Positions 39,865 to 48,053 of a stretch of DNA of 64,000 nucleotides are shown one piece after another. The stretch comes from Arthrobacter sp. TMP15. Lineage in GTDB: Bacteria; Actinomycetota; Actinomycetes; Actinomycetales; Micrococcaceae. Under the pieces are notes generated by a model. It was not told the origin of the DNA, searched no databases, and was given only the letters and a program-made list of their open reading frames with translations. Position numbers and translations under genes: made by a program. The stretch covers positions 3,100,001 to 3,164,000 of the forward strand of contig NZ_CP154262.1 in assembly GCF_039529835.1 (NCBI RefSeq). The letters are read 5' to 3'. How positions within the stretch are numbered: position 1 is the stretch's first letter; the number at the start of each line of letters is the position of its first letter.

Positions 39865-40683
39865 GTGACTATTTTGACCCCTTATGAGGACTTGCTCCGT
39901 GACGTACAGGCCAACGGCACCGCGAAGGCTGACCGCACGGGTACCGGCACCAGCAGCGTCTTTGGCCGCCAGCTACGCTTCGATTTATCCCAGAGTTTCC
40001 CGCTAATCACCACTAAACGGGTGCATTTCAAGTCGGTAGCCATGGAATTGCTGTGGTTCTTGCGCGGGGACTCAAATGTGAGTTGGTTGCAGGAGAACGG
40101 CGTAAAGATCTGGAATGAATGGGCCAACGACGACGGCGAACTCGGCCCCGTCTACGGCGTCCAGTGGCGCTCATGGCCTACCCCAGACGGGGAACATATT
40201 GACCAGATTGCGCAAGTCATGGATTCTCTGACCAGCAATCCGAATTCACGCCGGCACATTGTTTCGGCGTGGAATGTGGGTGAGCTGGCGAACATGGCGC
40301 TACCGCCGTGCCACGCTTTCTTCCAGTTCTATGTTGCCCCCACGGAAGACGGCCGCGGAAAACTCAGCTGCCAGTTGTACCAGCGCTCTGCCGACACCTT
40401 CTTGGGTGTGCCATTCAACATTGCCTCTTATGCGCTCCTGACTATGATGGTGGCCCAGCAACTGGACATGGAACCGGGCGAGTTTATTTGGACAGGCGGG
40501 GACGTGCATATCTACGACGATCACCGGGAGCAGGTTGCCGAGCAGCTTTCCCGCACCCCTTACCCGTACCCACAGCTGCGCTTCACCCGCACACCTGAAT
40601 CGATTTTCGATTATACTTTTGCTGATTTCGAGCTAGTCAATTACCAACACCACCCCACGATTAAGGCCCCGATCGCCGTATGA
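39865..40683 (+). CDS. thyA: Thymidylate synthase
   Basis: ThyA (272 aa) methylates dUMP to dTMP with methylene-tetrahydrofolate. The catalytic cysteine is Cys149 in [13 protein letters not shown]. Other conserved parts are [33 protein letters not shown] and [23 protein letters not shown] start at 39865. It overlaps folA by 4 bp, which links dihydrofolate production with its reduction. No anomaly. Confidence 0.98.
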   Translation: MTILTPYEDLLRDVQANGTAKADRTGTGTSSVFGRQLRFDLSQSFPLITTKRVHFKSVAMELLWFLRGDSNVSWLQENGVKIWNEWANDDGELGPVYGVQWRSWPTPDGEHIDQIAQVMDSLTSNPNSRRHIVSAWNVGELANMALPPCHAFFQFYVAPTEDGRGKLSCQLYQRSADTFLGVPFNIASYALLTMMVAQQLDMEPGEFIWTGGDVHIYDDHREQVAEQLSRTPYPYPQLRFTRTPESIFDYTFADFELVNYQHHPTIKAPIAV

Positions 40684-41264
40684 GTGAGACACCCTCCACA
40701 CCCACGCGCTACCGTTTCACCCAGCCGATCATTGGCATGATTTGGGCGCAGACTAAGAACGGGGTAATTGGCGCAGACGGCGGCATGCCCTGGGCATTGC
40801 CGGAGGATATGGCCCACTTCAGGCGGGTTACCCGCGGCCACCCAGTGGTCATGGGACGACGTACATGGAATTCTTTCCCCGCGAAATTCCGTCCACTTCC
40901 GGAGCGCACCAACATTGTGGTGACGCGCCAGGCTGGGTGGGCAACAACAGCTGAGGCAAGTGGGGCGGTGGTTCTTGACTCGTTGGAAGAGGCACTTGTG
41001 CAGGCCCAGCTCTCCCCCGGCGGCAATGAAGTGTGGGTCATTGGCGGTGGTCAGGTTTACGAACAGGTCAAGGAGCATTGCAACGTCGCAGTCATCACTG
41101 TAATTAATACGGACGTACCAGGGGATACTCAAGCTCCTACTCTTGGTCATGAATTCTCTTTTCGCGGCGGCTCTCCTCTTGAGGGTTGGCACACCTCAAA
41201 AAACGGGACTGAGTACAGGATCACTCTCTGGGCACGGGGAGAAACAGAGTTCTCACAGGAGTAG
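40680..41264 (+). CDS. folA: Dihydrofolate reductase
   Basis: DHFR (194 aa) reduces dihydrofolate with NADPH and regenerates the cofactor used by ThyA. Motifs: [20 protein letters not shown] (active-site loop), [20 protein letters not shown] with the catalytic Asp and the NADPH-binding MGRRTW, and [10 protein letters not shown]. An N-terminal extension of about 15 residues precedes the core. The ATG overlaps the thyA stop by 4 bp (ATGA), so translation is coupled. Confidence 0.97.
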   Translation: MSETPSTPTRYRFTQPIIGMIWAQTKNGVIGADGGMPWALPEDMAHFRRVTRGHPVVMGRRTWNSFPAKFRPLPERTNIVVTRQAGWATTAEASGAVVLDSLEEALVQAQLSPGGNEVWVIGGGQVYEQVKEHCNVAVITVINTDVPGDTQAPTLGHEFSFRGGSPLEGWHTSKNGTEYRITLWARGETEFSQE

Positions 41265-41372
41265 CAATTCGTTGCCATGGGCAGTCCACCCCATCGCAAC
41301 ACGGCTTGGCCACGGCTAAGCTCTTTCTTGACTCATATTTCTGTTTCTGTCCTCTAGTAATCCGGAGCCACC

Positions 41373-42422
41373 ATGTCACAAATGCTGGGCGCTGATGTTG
41401 AAGAACTGCGCGCGCTAGCCAGGGACTTCTCTGGCAACTCACAAAAGCTGGTGCAAGCACAAAAGCTGCTCGACGGCGCAGTGAACCAGCTCCCGCGCTA
41501 TTGGCAGGGGCCTGATGCACAACGCTTTGCCTCACAGTGGCGCGGCCAGCACCGCGGAGTTATTTCCCGTACGGCTGCAATGCTGGATGAAACCGCTACT
41601 GAACTTAACAGGCACGCCGTCGAGCAGGAGCAGGCAAGCTCCACCTCAAGCCTGACCGGTGGCGGTGGCACTGACGGCAAGGGAACGGAAAGCAATCCGG
41701 GTTCGGATTCCGAGAACAAAACCTGGTTTGATAAATACGTCAAAGAGCCCTGGGGCGTCTATAAATTCTTTCCTGACACGTTGAGAACTCTCCGAGATAT
41801 CACCTTCACCGGCGATCTGCTACTCCACGCCAAGGACCTAAAAGCCGCGTGGGGAACCCCAGGGGCCATTGGCACTTTCATGGACTCTCGCTGGTTCAAC
41901 ATGGGCCCAACTACGAAGTTCCTGCACAACGGAGCTCAACTACTGGAGGGCGGGGAATACGCGCAATCGCTCGCCAGGGGACCTCACGCTGCCAAAATTG
42001 CGGGACTAGTCGATGGTGCCGGTAAGACTTTGGGCTGGGCTGGCGTGGCAATAGACGGCGCCTCGGGACTGAACAAAATCATTCATGGAAACGCTTTCGG
42101 TGAAGGGTACAAGGACGGTGACATTCTTGGAAACGTGAAAGTCGCCACTGATTCCGGTGCCGCAGATCTTGTCAGAGCGGGGATCGGCGCAGCCGCCTTG
42201 ATACCCGGTCCACAACAACCGATTGCAATTCTGGCTACCGGAGCCATCGCTATCTACGACAATTGGGACAAGATCGAAGCCGGCGCCCAGTGGCTGGGTG
42301 AGAACGGTCCCAAGGCAGTTGAAGCCGTGAACGACTTCGCGGGCGACGTTGCCGAAAATACTGTTGCTGCTGTCAGCGACGTTGTAAAGAGTCCAGAGAA
42401 ATTGTTGCCATGGAATTGGTGA
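41373..42422 (+). CDS. WXG100-domain protein, putative type VII secretion substrate
   Basis: A 349-aa protein. The first 95 or so residues form a helical hairpin of WXG100 type with the turn motif YWQGPDAQRFASQW (W-x-G). A Ser/Gly/Thr-rich linker follows (about 90-115). The C-terminal 230 residues contain alternating glycine/alanine-rich hydrophobic segments (GLVDGAGKTLGWAGVAIDG; AGIGAAALIPGPQQ) and no enzyme motif. This domain order is that of polymorphic effectors exported by type VII (ESX/Yuk) systems; the C-terminus could insert into membranes, but that is inference. Good binding site GGAG 6 bp before the ATG. Followed by two probable partner genes. No ESX machinery is in the window. Confidence 0.78.
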   Translation: MSQMLGADVEELRALARDFSGNSQKLVQAQKLLDGAVNQLPRYWQGPDAQRFASQWRGQHRGVISRTAAMLDETATELNRHAVEQEQASSTSSLTGGGGTDGKGTESNPGSDSENKTWFDKYVKEPWGVYKFFPDTLRTLRDITFTGDLLLHAKDLKAAWGTPGAIGTFMDSRWFNMGPTTKFLHNGAQLLEGGEYAQSLARGPHAAKIAGLVDGAGKTLGWAGVAIDGASGLNKIIHGNAFGEGYKDGDILGNVKVATDSGAADLVRAGIGAAALIPGPQQPIAILATGAIAIYDNWDKIEAGAQWLGENGPKAVEAVNDFAGDVAENTVAAVSDVVKSPEKLLPWNW

Positions 42423-42467
42423 TCACAACTGTGAATAGCCCCCTAACAGACTTGAAGGAGACCTAGC

Positions 42468-43103
42468 ATGAGCGTAGAAGAATCCATGGGCGGATTTGGC
42501 ATCGCCGAGATCCAATACATGTTGTCCCGTTTTCAAAATCAATCTGCTGCAGTTGCTGCCGCCACGCTTCAGGCGCAGTACCCGGCTGATAACAAAGACA
42601 TGCTACTCGCTGGCGCATCTTCACTCCTTGCCCGCGACTTGCTGGTCTCCGAAGACGGCGAGACAATGTTGCCAAAGGCTCTGGCTGCTGCAGCTGTCTA
42701 CGCCATCGGAAATTCGACCCGCTGGGTCTCAGTGGCTTTCACCTCAGATAGCCAAGGCGCAGGCGTAGTTTATTTCCTGAACAACGAAGTCAATCTCATG
42801 ATGCAGGGCCGTGGTTTGGGTGGTTGGTTCGCTTCGGCACAGAAAGCAGATGCGGACCTACCTGAAAGCTGGCTGGAAATGGCAAAGCTTTTTGCTCATG
42901 ACAATGAGAATGCAGCAATTGTCTTCACATCAACGGATGAAGCAAGCAACCTGAGCAATGTGGCACTTCGGAGAAACCAGTCTGGTTGGGAAGCAGCTGC
43001 GGGAACTGGATCCGAGCAGACACTCCAGATTCCCGGGACCTTCAGTGATGCAGAGATCCGAACCTTACTTGCCGAAAAATTGTTGGCTAAACAGGACAGT
43101 TAA
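42468..43103 (+). CDS. Unknown protein, partner of the WXG100 gene
   Basis: A 211-aa soluble protein of unrecognised family, with no signal peptide or membrane helix. AAGGAGA precedes the ATG by 7 bp. It lies 45 bp after the WXG100 gene and overlaps the next gene by one base (TAATG). Size, solubility and position fit a chaperone or immunity protein for the WXG100 effector; it could be an EspG-like secretion chaperone, but I see no motif that proves it. Confidence 0.7.
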   Translation: MSVEESMGGFGIAEIQYMLSRFQNQSAAVAAATLQAQYPADNKDMLLAGASSLLARDLLVSEDGETMLPKALAAAAVYAIGNSTRWVSVAFTSDSQGAGVVYFLNNEVNLMMQGRGLGGWFASAQKADADLPESWLEMAKLFAHDNENAAIVFTSTDEASNLSNVALRRNQSGWEAAAGTGSEQTLQIPGTFSDAEIRTLLAEKLLAKQDS

Positions 43104-43480
43104 TGACACACACCCCCCCAGAGACTCCGTCAGAGCCCTATGAGCCGCACCCCGCGAATCTGATCCGTGACCGTCAGAAGATGCGGAGCCAGTACGGACC
43201 GTTTTCCTACACGCGCGGCATGTATGTCCACGGGGCCCAGACCCCGCTGAAGCCACGTAATATACGGATTCGCAGCTCCATCCCCATCGTGTTTGCAGTC
43301 ATTGTCGCGGCCTTTGGTGTTTGGTTTTTGCTCAATGACGGCTACCTCTCGGGAGTCTTGCTGATCTTCGCTTTCGCGGCCGCCATGCTTGCGCTCAGTT
43401 GGGTTGGTTTCCGAACAGCACGCATCCGTGAGAAGTGGGAACGCGAAAACCCGTCGCAGGCTAAGAACATCACTTACTGA
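43103..43480 (+). CDS. Small two-helix membrane protein, partner of the WXG100 gene
   Basis: A 125-aa protein. A Pro-rich N-terminus of about 60 residues is followed by two adjacent membrane helices (SSIPIVFAVIVAAFGVWFLL and GVLLIFAFAAAMLALSWVG, about 57-105) and a charged tail. The ATG overlaps the preceding stop by one base, so it belongs to the same transcript. A membrane-bound immunity protein is a reasonable guess if the effector acts on membranes. Its last 11 bp overlap the end of a small ORF on the other strand. Confidence 0.72.
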   Translation: MTHTPPETPSEPYEPHPANLIRDRQKMRSQYGPFSYTRGMYVHGAQTPLKPRNIRIRSSIPIVFAVIVAAFGVWFLLNDGYLSGVLLIFAFAAAMLALSWVGFRTARIREKWERENPSQAKNITY

Positions 43481-43679
43481 AGTTCTTAGCCATGTGCGGC
43501 ACCCATTGCACGGGCACCACCAAAACCCCCGTACAAATGATCAGGCATGCGCTTATACCCGCCCGCGCTGCTATGACACCGCGCTTAATGGCTGGAGAAC
43601 TGGTAGCAGGCCGTTGAGCCGCAAAAAACTCGGAGTTGCCAAACTCTGAAGCGGGGCTACTGGATGTCCCTGCCCTCAA
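43470..43679 (-). CDS. Possible 69-residue membrane protein
   Basis: ORF with a TTG start at 43677-43679 that overlaps the stop of the preceding frameshifted ORF (TTGA). The protein is Ser/Ala-rich at first and has one hydrophobic helix (ARAGISACLIICTGVLVVPV, near residues 43-62). It would end convergently with the gene at 43103-43480. The stop/start overlaps across three ORFs in a row support real coding, but the family is unknown. Confidence 0.5.
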   Translation of the reverse strand: MRAGTSSSPASEFGNSEFFAAQRPATSSPAIKRGVIAARAGISACLIICTGVLVVPVQWVPHMAKNFSK

Positions 43680-43890
43680 ATAGGCTCTTTGGCTTCGCGC
43701 AAAGTCTCCGGCCAACCCAATAGATCAAACGGTGTTTGAGCGCTAGTGACGATACTTTCGCGGGCTTGGATTAAGACTGGTTCGACACCGAGCTTATTGG
43801 CACCAAAAGCAACCGTGGCAAGAACTGCTGTTAGCGGTAATGAAAAAGTTGCCCATTTACAGTCCCCGTCCGGCCGGGGTGACTACTCAC
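43676..43890 (-). pseudogene. Frameshifted small gene after the HEAT-repeat gene
   Basis: A GTG at 43888-43890 overlaps the HEAT gene stop (GTGA) and opens a frame VSSHPGRTGTVNG that stops early. In another frame the sequence continues as WATFSLPLTAVLATVAFGAN and ends TPFDLLGWPETLREAKEPI with a stop at 43676. One extra base in the A3 run (plus-strand TTT at 43856-43858) or the T5 run (43843-43847) would join them into a 71-aa protein with one membrane helix. The span of 215 nt is one base short of whole codons. Mutation, sequencing error or programmed frameshift are all possible. Confidence 0.55.
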
Positions 43891-44618
43891 ATCGATGGTT
43901 GCCTCACCGCCACCGCTAATGACCGTTGGGCTTCTTGACGTATTGCCTGTATTTCGCCGTTATTCTGAACATCCGTAAGTGTCGCTAGAGAATCAGGGTG
44001 GTTGAAACTCTCAAGAGCACGGACGATCTTCCATTGCAGCAAATCATCGTTGGGGTTCCCCTGGAATGTCTCGATCAGGCGATTAAGCGTGAGAACTTTG
44101 TCTCTAGGATCCACCTCAGAGTAAAAGCACATGAACCCAATCGCATCGATAACTTCAACAACTTCTTCCCGGGCGCCATCGGAAATCACCGAAACAAGCA
44201 TCGGCAGAACGTGGGGATCCATTCGGGCGAGTACCCGAGCCACAATGTCTCGTGGAAGCGGATAGCTGGTTTTTCTAAATCTCTCCGGAGACGGATGCTT
44301 GTGCTGATTTGATCCAATTTTGCCAAGGCAGGCAGCAAGCAGCTGTGCGCACTCCAAGCCTCCGCTTTGAAGCGCCGTACAGAGCTCGAGCTTCGTATAT
44401 AGCTTGGTTTCGCGTGTGAGTCGGTTTAAGAACATAGTGTTCAATGAATCGTCGACGCGGGGCATCAACGCCAGTAGACGGATAGCGCAGGATCTCTCAA
44501 CAGCATCCTCGGCTTCAAGTTGCCGAATCAGCCCGTCCGTGGTCAGCGTGCGGAAACGGGCAAGGTCCTCCTCCGTGAGGAACCCCCGGCTACGCAATTG
44601 ACTCTTCTGACTTTTCAT
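43887..44618 (-). CDS. HEAT-repeat-like helical protein
   Basis: A 243-aa protein of repeated helical pairs resembling HEAT/Armadillo units (LIRQLEAEDAVERSCAIRLL; MLVSVISDGAREEVVEVIDA; QEAQRSLAVAV), a protein-protein interaction scaffold. No catalytic motif. ATG at 44616-44618 with GGTGAGAG upstream. It is the first of three ORFs joined by stop/start overlaps on the minus strand and faces the WXG100 cluster. Whether the two groups belong together is unknown. Confidence 0.72.
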   Translation of the reverse strand: MKSQKSQLRSRGFLTEEDLARFRTLTTDGLIRQLEAEDAVERSCAIRLLALMPRVDDSLNTMFLNRLTRETKLYTKLELCTALQSGGLECAQLLAACLGKIGSNQHKHPSPERFRKTSYPLPRDIVARVLARMDPHVLPMLVSVISDGAREEVVEVIDAIGFMCFYSEVDPRDKVLTLNRLIETFQGNPNDDLLQWKIVRALESFNHPDSLATLTDVQNNGEIQAIRQEAQRSLAVAVRQPSM

Positions 44619-44867
44619 TTGCTCTCACCCTAACTTGGGCTGGCACTAGACGGGGTTGCTGCGCCGGGCGTGCATGAGCTTCGGGAACGTAATCATGGTG
44701 GAACAGAGGAGGCGATCCTGCCCGCACTTGAAGATATGGTGGGATATCTCTGTCAACCGGAGGACCACCTGCTGGTGGTAATGACAACGAACTCACAGCG
44801 CACTTGGCGCAGGTGCAACGTTCAGAGACTGCGCTCAGGTTCCGCAAACGTGGCGTTGGCCGTGCGA

Positions 44868-45788
44868 TTACCCAAGGTGCAGCACAACCTTTCCCCGAGC
44901 ATGCCGGGTCGCTACCTTCTCCAGCGCAGCCAGGGCCTCCCCAAATTCGTAGACCTGCTCCAGTTCTACATGGATTTCACCGGAGGAGATGTCAACCATG
45001 AGTTGCACCAGTTCATCCTGAACATCCATCTGGTGAGGAACCAGCTGACACTGCACATCCCGTTCCGGGAGCAACTCATCGCCCGAAATCGTGACCAACG
45101 CTCCATAATCTTTGACCACAGGCAAACTATCGCTGGAGGTACCGGGCTGCACAGCGACCGCCGCGTCAACTCCGCCGGGCGTCCACGCCAGGACGCGTTC
45201 CTGCCACCTCGGGTCACGGTAATCCAACGCTATTTGTGCACCCAGAGAAAGAATGTGATCCTGATTTGCTGCCGAGGCAGATGCCGCAACCCGCCATCCT
45301 CGCTGGCGCGCGATCTGAATAGCCAACGTGCCGATGGCACCTGAGCCGCCGGCTACGAACAACGACCCGCCGGGTGGCATTGTTATCAACGCCCGAAATG
45401 CCCTGAGCACTGTGTTCCCTGCAACCGGCACGGCCGCAGCCTCTATGAACTCCATTCCAGTAGGAATCTGTACTATGAGCGCCCCTGCTTTGACGGCCAC
45501 GAACTCAGCCCATGTTCCACCTTTTGGCTGCATTGAGCTGACAAAGGCAATACGCTCTCCGAGTTCACGGCCGGAGACTTTACTGCCGATCTGCTCGATC
45601 ACTCCGGCAGCTTCAATACCGATTGGATACGGGTATTTGGCATCACGGGGCAAAAAGTAAGAATCGTGAATACCCACGCCAACGGCGTGCACCCGCACGA
45701 GCAACTCGTCTTCCTCGATTGCGGGTACGGGTACCTCTGACAGCTCGACAATCTGTGCACCGGGCTGCCGAATAACGAATGCCTTCAT
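44868..45788 (-). CDS. NADP-dependent quinone oxidoreductase-like MDR protein
   Basis: A 306-aa medium-chain reductase. N-terminal GroES-like domain (PYPIGIEAAGVIEQIGSKVSG), then a Rossmann domain with GGSGAIGTLAIQIARQRGW for NADP(H). The structural-zinc cysteines of alcohol dehydrogenases are absent, which fits the zinc-independent quinone oxidoreductase group. The ATG at 45788 (MKAFVIRQPG) matches the family start; a further ATG lies 15 bp upstream. It follows the MarR-linked MFS gene by about 50 bp and may be in the same operon, perhaps detoxifying the pump substrate. Confidence 0.85.
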   Translation of the reverse strand: MKAFVIRQPGAQIVELSEVPVPAIEEDELLVRVHAVGVGIHDSYFLPRDAKYPYPIGIEAAGVIEQIGSKVSGRELGERIAFVSSMQPKGGTWAEFVAVKAGALIVQIPTGMEFIEAAAVPVAGNTVLRAFRALITMPPGGSLFVAGGSGAIGTLAIQIARQRGWRVAASASAANQDHILSLGAQIALDYRDPRWQERVLAWTPGGVDAAVAVQPGTSSDSLPVVKDYGALVTISGDELLPERDVQCQLVPHQMDVQDELVQLMVDISSGEIHVELEQVYEFGEALAALEKVATRHARGKVVLHLG

Positions 45789-45835
45789 GGTGTTGCGCTC
45801 CATCTTGTTCAGTTTATGAGCGTAGCTGTACTTTC

Positions 45836-47491
45836 TTAGCTTGGCGTGGGCCCCGTTGGCGTGTCCCGATCCACAGCGCAATCACCTGATACAAGACCCG
45901 AATCAGCATCAGAGGCTGAACCGTCTTCAGGATTAGTGGCGGGCTTCATCCCTATTGTGCTCCGAAGAGGAGTCCCCCGCACTGCCACAATCGCTAGGAC
46001 GGAGACCGCCGCAATCATCGCTGCGATCATAAATATGGGACCGAACGCGTCAGCATATGCGTTGTGGAACACCTGCTGTATCGATTCTGGCAGACCACTG
46101 ATATCCAGCTGGGTCTCACCCGACCCTCCTGAAAGCGCATCAGGCTTTATGCCCATGAAGCCTAGTCCCTTGGCAATATTCGTGCCAACACGACTCGTCA
46201 GAACACCACCCAAAACTGCTACACCAATAGCCCCGCCAAGAGAACGGAAGAAGGCGATGGCAGCCGATGCCGCACCAACTTCACTAACGTCAACTGTGTT
46301 TTGAACGGCGAGAACAACGTTCTGCACCAAGGCACCAATCCCCAAACCCATAAGAGCCATAAAGATGGCCACAAAGAGGTACGAGGTATCGCGATCAATG
46401 GTTCCCAGACCGATCAGACCAATCAGCATGATCACACTGCCAATCATCATCACCGGCTTCCACTGACCAATTCGGCTAACGATTTGCCCGCCGATGGTTG
46501 CTGACAGCATTTGGGCAACGATCATCGGTATTGTCATCAGCCCGGCCTGTGTGGGACTCACACCGGCTCCCAGCTGGAAGTACTGAGTCAGGAACACACC
46601 CGAACCAAACATGCCCACACCCGCCCCGACACTGGCCACGATCATCCATGCTGCGGTCTTGTTGCGCAGCACGCGGATTGGAATCATCGGTTCAGGTGCC
46701 CGCAGCTCAACGAAGACCGTCAAAGCAGCAGCGATCAGGAAGGCGAGCAGGAACAACCCCGACTGCCAGGAGATCCAGTCATAGTCGCTTCCGGCGAAAG
46801 TCACCCACAGCATGGGCAATGCTGCCGTGATGGAGACCAGCACGCTACCAAGGTAGTCAATCTTGACTTTGCCGCGCGGCACTGCCGGTAAATGTAGTTT
46901 CATCTGAAGCAAAATTAATGCAATAACTGCAAGTGGCACACTCACGAAGAAGCACCACCGCCAGTCCAACGCGTCAGTGATCACACCGCCCAGAAGCGGC
47001 CCGGAAACGGTTGCCACCGCCATGACGGCTCCCATGTAACCGGCGTATCGGCCACGTTCCCGCGGCGCGATAATCGAGCCCATAATTGATTGGACCAAGG
47101 CCATCAGACCGCCCATGGCCACTCCCTGAACGGCTCGTGCCGTCATCATCATGGCGATGGAGGTGGAGAATCCAGCAGCTACCGAACCTGCCACAAACAT
47201 GAGAATAGCTATCTGCGCCAAGAGTTTCTTATCGAAAAGATCGGATAATTTCCCCCAGATCGGGGTAACAATCGTCATCGCCAGAAGACTGGCTGTTATG
47301 ACCCAGGTGTACTGGCGCTGAGTGCCATGCAGATCGGCCATAATGGTGGGCAAGGCCGTGGAAACGATCGTCGTGGAAATTAACGCAGTGAAGAGCGCCG
47401 CCAGCAGCCCCGTCATGACCTGCAAAATTTCGCGGTGCGAATACTCCCGTGGTTCAGTTGCCGGTCTGGTTGTGGACCGGTAGGTGCTCAT
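45836..47491 (-). CDS. MFS drug-efflux transporter, DHA2 type
   Basis: A 551-aa transporter with about 14 helices. Markers: TALISTTIVSTALPTIMADL in helix 1, PIWGKLSDLFDKKLL as the loop 2-3 motif, and GPLLGGVITDALDWRWCFFVSVP in helix 5. The N- and C-termini are polar, with an acidic Ser-rich tail. Second of three genes read in one direction: marR-like, MFS, MDR. The regulator stop and this start are 23 bp apart. Substrate unknown. Confidence 0.9.
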   Translation of the reverse strand: MSTYRSTTRPATEPREYSHREILQVMTGLLAALFTALISTTIVSTALPTIMADLHGTQRQYTWVITASLLAMTIVTPIWGKLSDLFDKKLLAQIAILMFVAGSVAAGFSTSIAMMMTARAVQGVAMGGLMALVQSIMGSIIAPRERGRYAGYMGAVMAVATVSGPLLGGVITDALDWRWCFFVSVPLAVIALILLQMKLHLPAVPRGKVKIDYLGSVLVSITAALPMLWVTFAGSDYDWISWQSGLFLLAFLIAAALTVFVELRAPEPMIPIRVLRNKTAAWMIVASVGAGVGMFGSGVFLTQYFQLGAGVSPTQAGLMTIPMIVAQMLSATIGGQIVSRIGQWKPVMMIGSVIMLIGLIGLGTIDRDTSYLFVAIFMALMGLGIGALVQNVVLAVQNTVDVSEVGAASAAIAFFRSLGGAIGVAVLGGVLTSRVGTNIAKGLGFMGIKPDALSGGSGETQLDISGLPESIQQVFHNAYADAFGPIFMIAAMIAAVSVLAIVAVRGTPLRSTIGMKPATNPEDGSASDADSGLVSGDCAVDRDTPTGPTPS

Positions 47492-47514
47492 ACGTTAAAG
47501 TCCCACTTCCGTTA

Positions 47515-47997
47515 TCAGTGCTCTTTCAAGGACGGCTTTGCCGCTAGCTGGACAGTGTCAGGGGTCTGAGTAACTTCAATCAGGTGCACGTTCAAGCGCT
47601 CCAGGATACTGATCGCGTGGGCAGCGTCGCTCGGAGACCAATCAGCCAAGGACTCCGCGAACCTGCGCACGGCCTGGCTCTCGCTTTCGATGAGATTGGC
47701 TCGTCCGTGCTCTGTGATTGAGATCAAAAATGCTCGGGCATCTTGAGGGTCTGCACGCCGTTGAACCATGCCGTCCGCTTCAAGGGAATCAATGGCACGC
47801 GATGCAACGGGAGCGGAGACCAACAGCTGGTGGGCCAACTCCCCCAATCGTGCGTCACGATGATGCAAATACTGCAGGAACCCAAATTTGGTTCCAGTCA
47901 GCGACTTATCCCGGCTGCGCTGACCGGAGATTCTAAAGGTGCGGCTGATTTGGACCATCTCCGAAAGGATCTGGCCGGCGTCATCGTAGTCAATCAT
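47515..47997 (-). CDS. MarR-family transcriptional regulator
   Basis: A 160-aa regulator with a MarR winged helix: LGELAHQLLVSAPVASRAID is the recognition helix region and RRADPQDARAFLISITEHGR the wing. The ATG at 47995-47997 has AAGGA 7 bp upstream; a GTG two codons earlier would have too short a spacer. It is divergent from nothing and sits downstream of the BTAD gene, with two palindromic operators in between. It should repress the MFS/MDR operon and itself. Confidence 0.9.
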   Translation of the reverse strand: MIDYDDAGQILSEMVQISRTFRISGQRSRDKSLTGTKFGFLQYLHHRDARLGELAHQLLVSAPVASRAIDSLEADGMVQRRADPQDARAFLISITEHGRANLIESESQAVRRFAESLADWSPSDAAHAISILERLNVHLIEVTQTPDTVQLAAKPSLKEH

Positions 47998-48012
47998 GTG
48001 CACTTCCTTTGC

Positions 48013-48050
48013 TTACCGCAAGTAACCCTAATGTATTTACTTACCGTAAA
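48013..48050. promoter_or_regulatory. Twin MarR operators (TTAC-N5-GTAA)
   Basis: Two inverted repeats: TTAC-CGCAA-GTAA at 48013-48025 and TTTAC-TTACC-GTAAA at 48036-48050, with centres 24 bp apart, all within 53 bp upstream of the MarR start. The shared arm sequence and the position make them strong candidates for the regulator's binding sites. The BTAD gene stop at 48054 lies just beyond. Confidence 0.72.
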
Positions 48051-48053
48051 CAA

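Noticed and set aside
44670-45344. 224-codon plus-strand ORF at the end of the MDR gene
   Set aside because: Most of it is antisense to the MDR gene. The 44670-44867 part has no recognised motif and no ribosome binding site.
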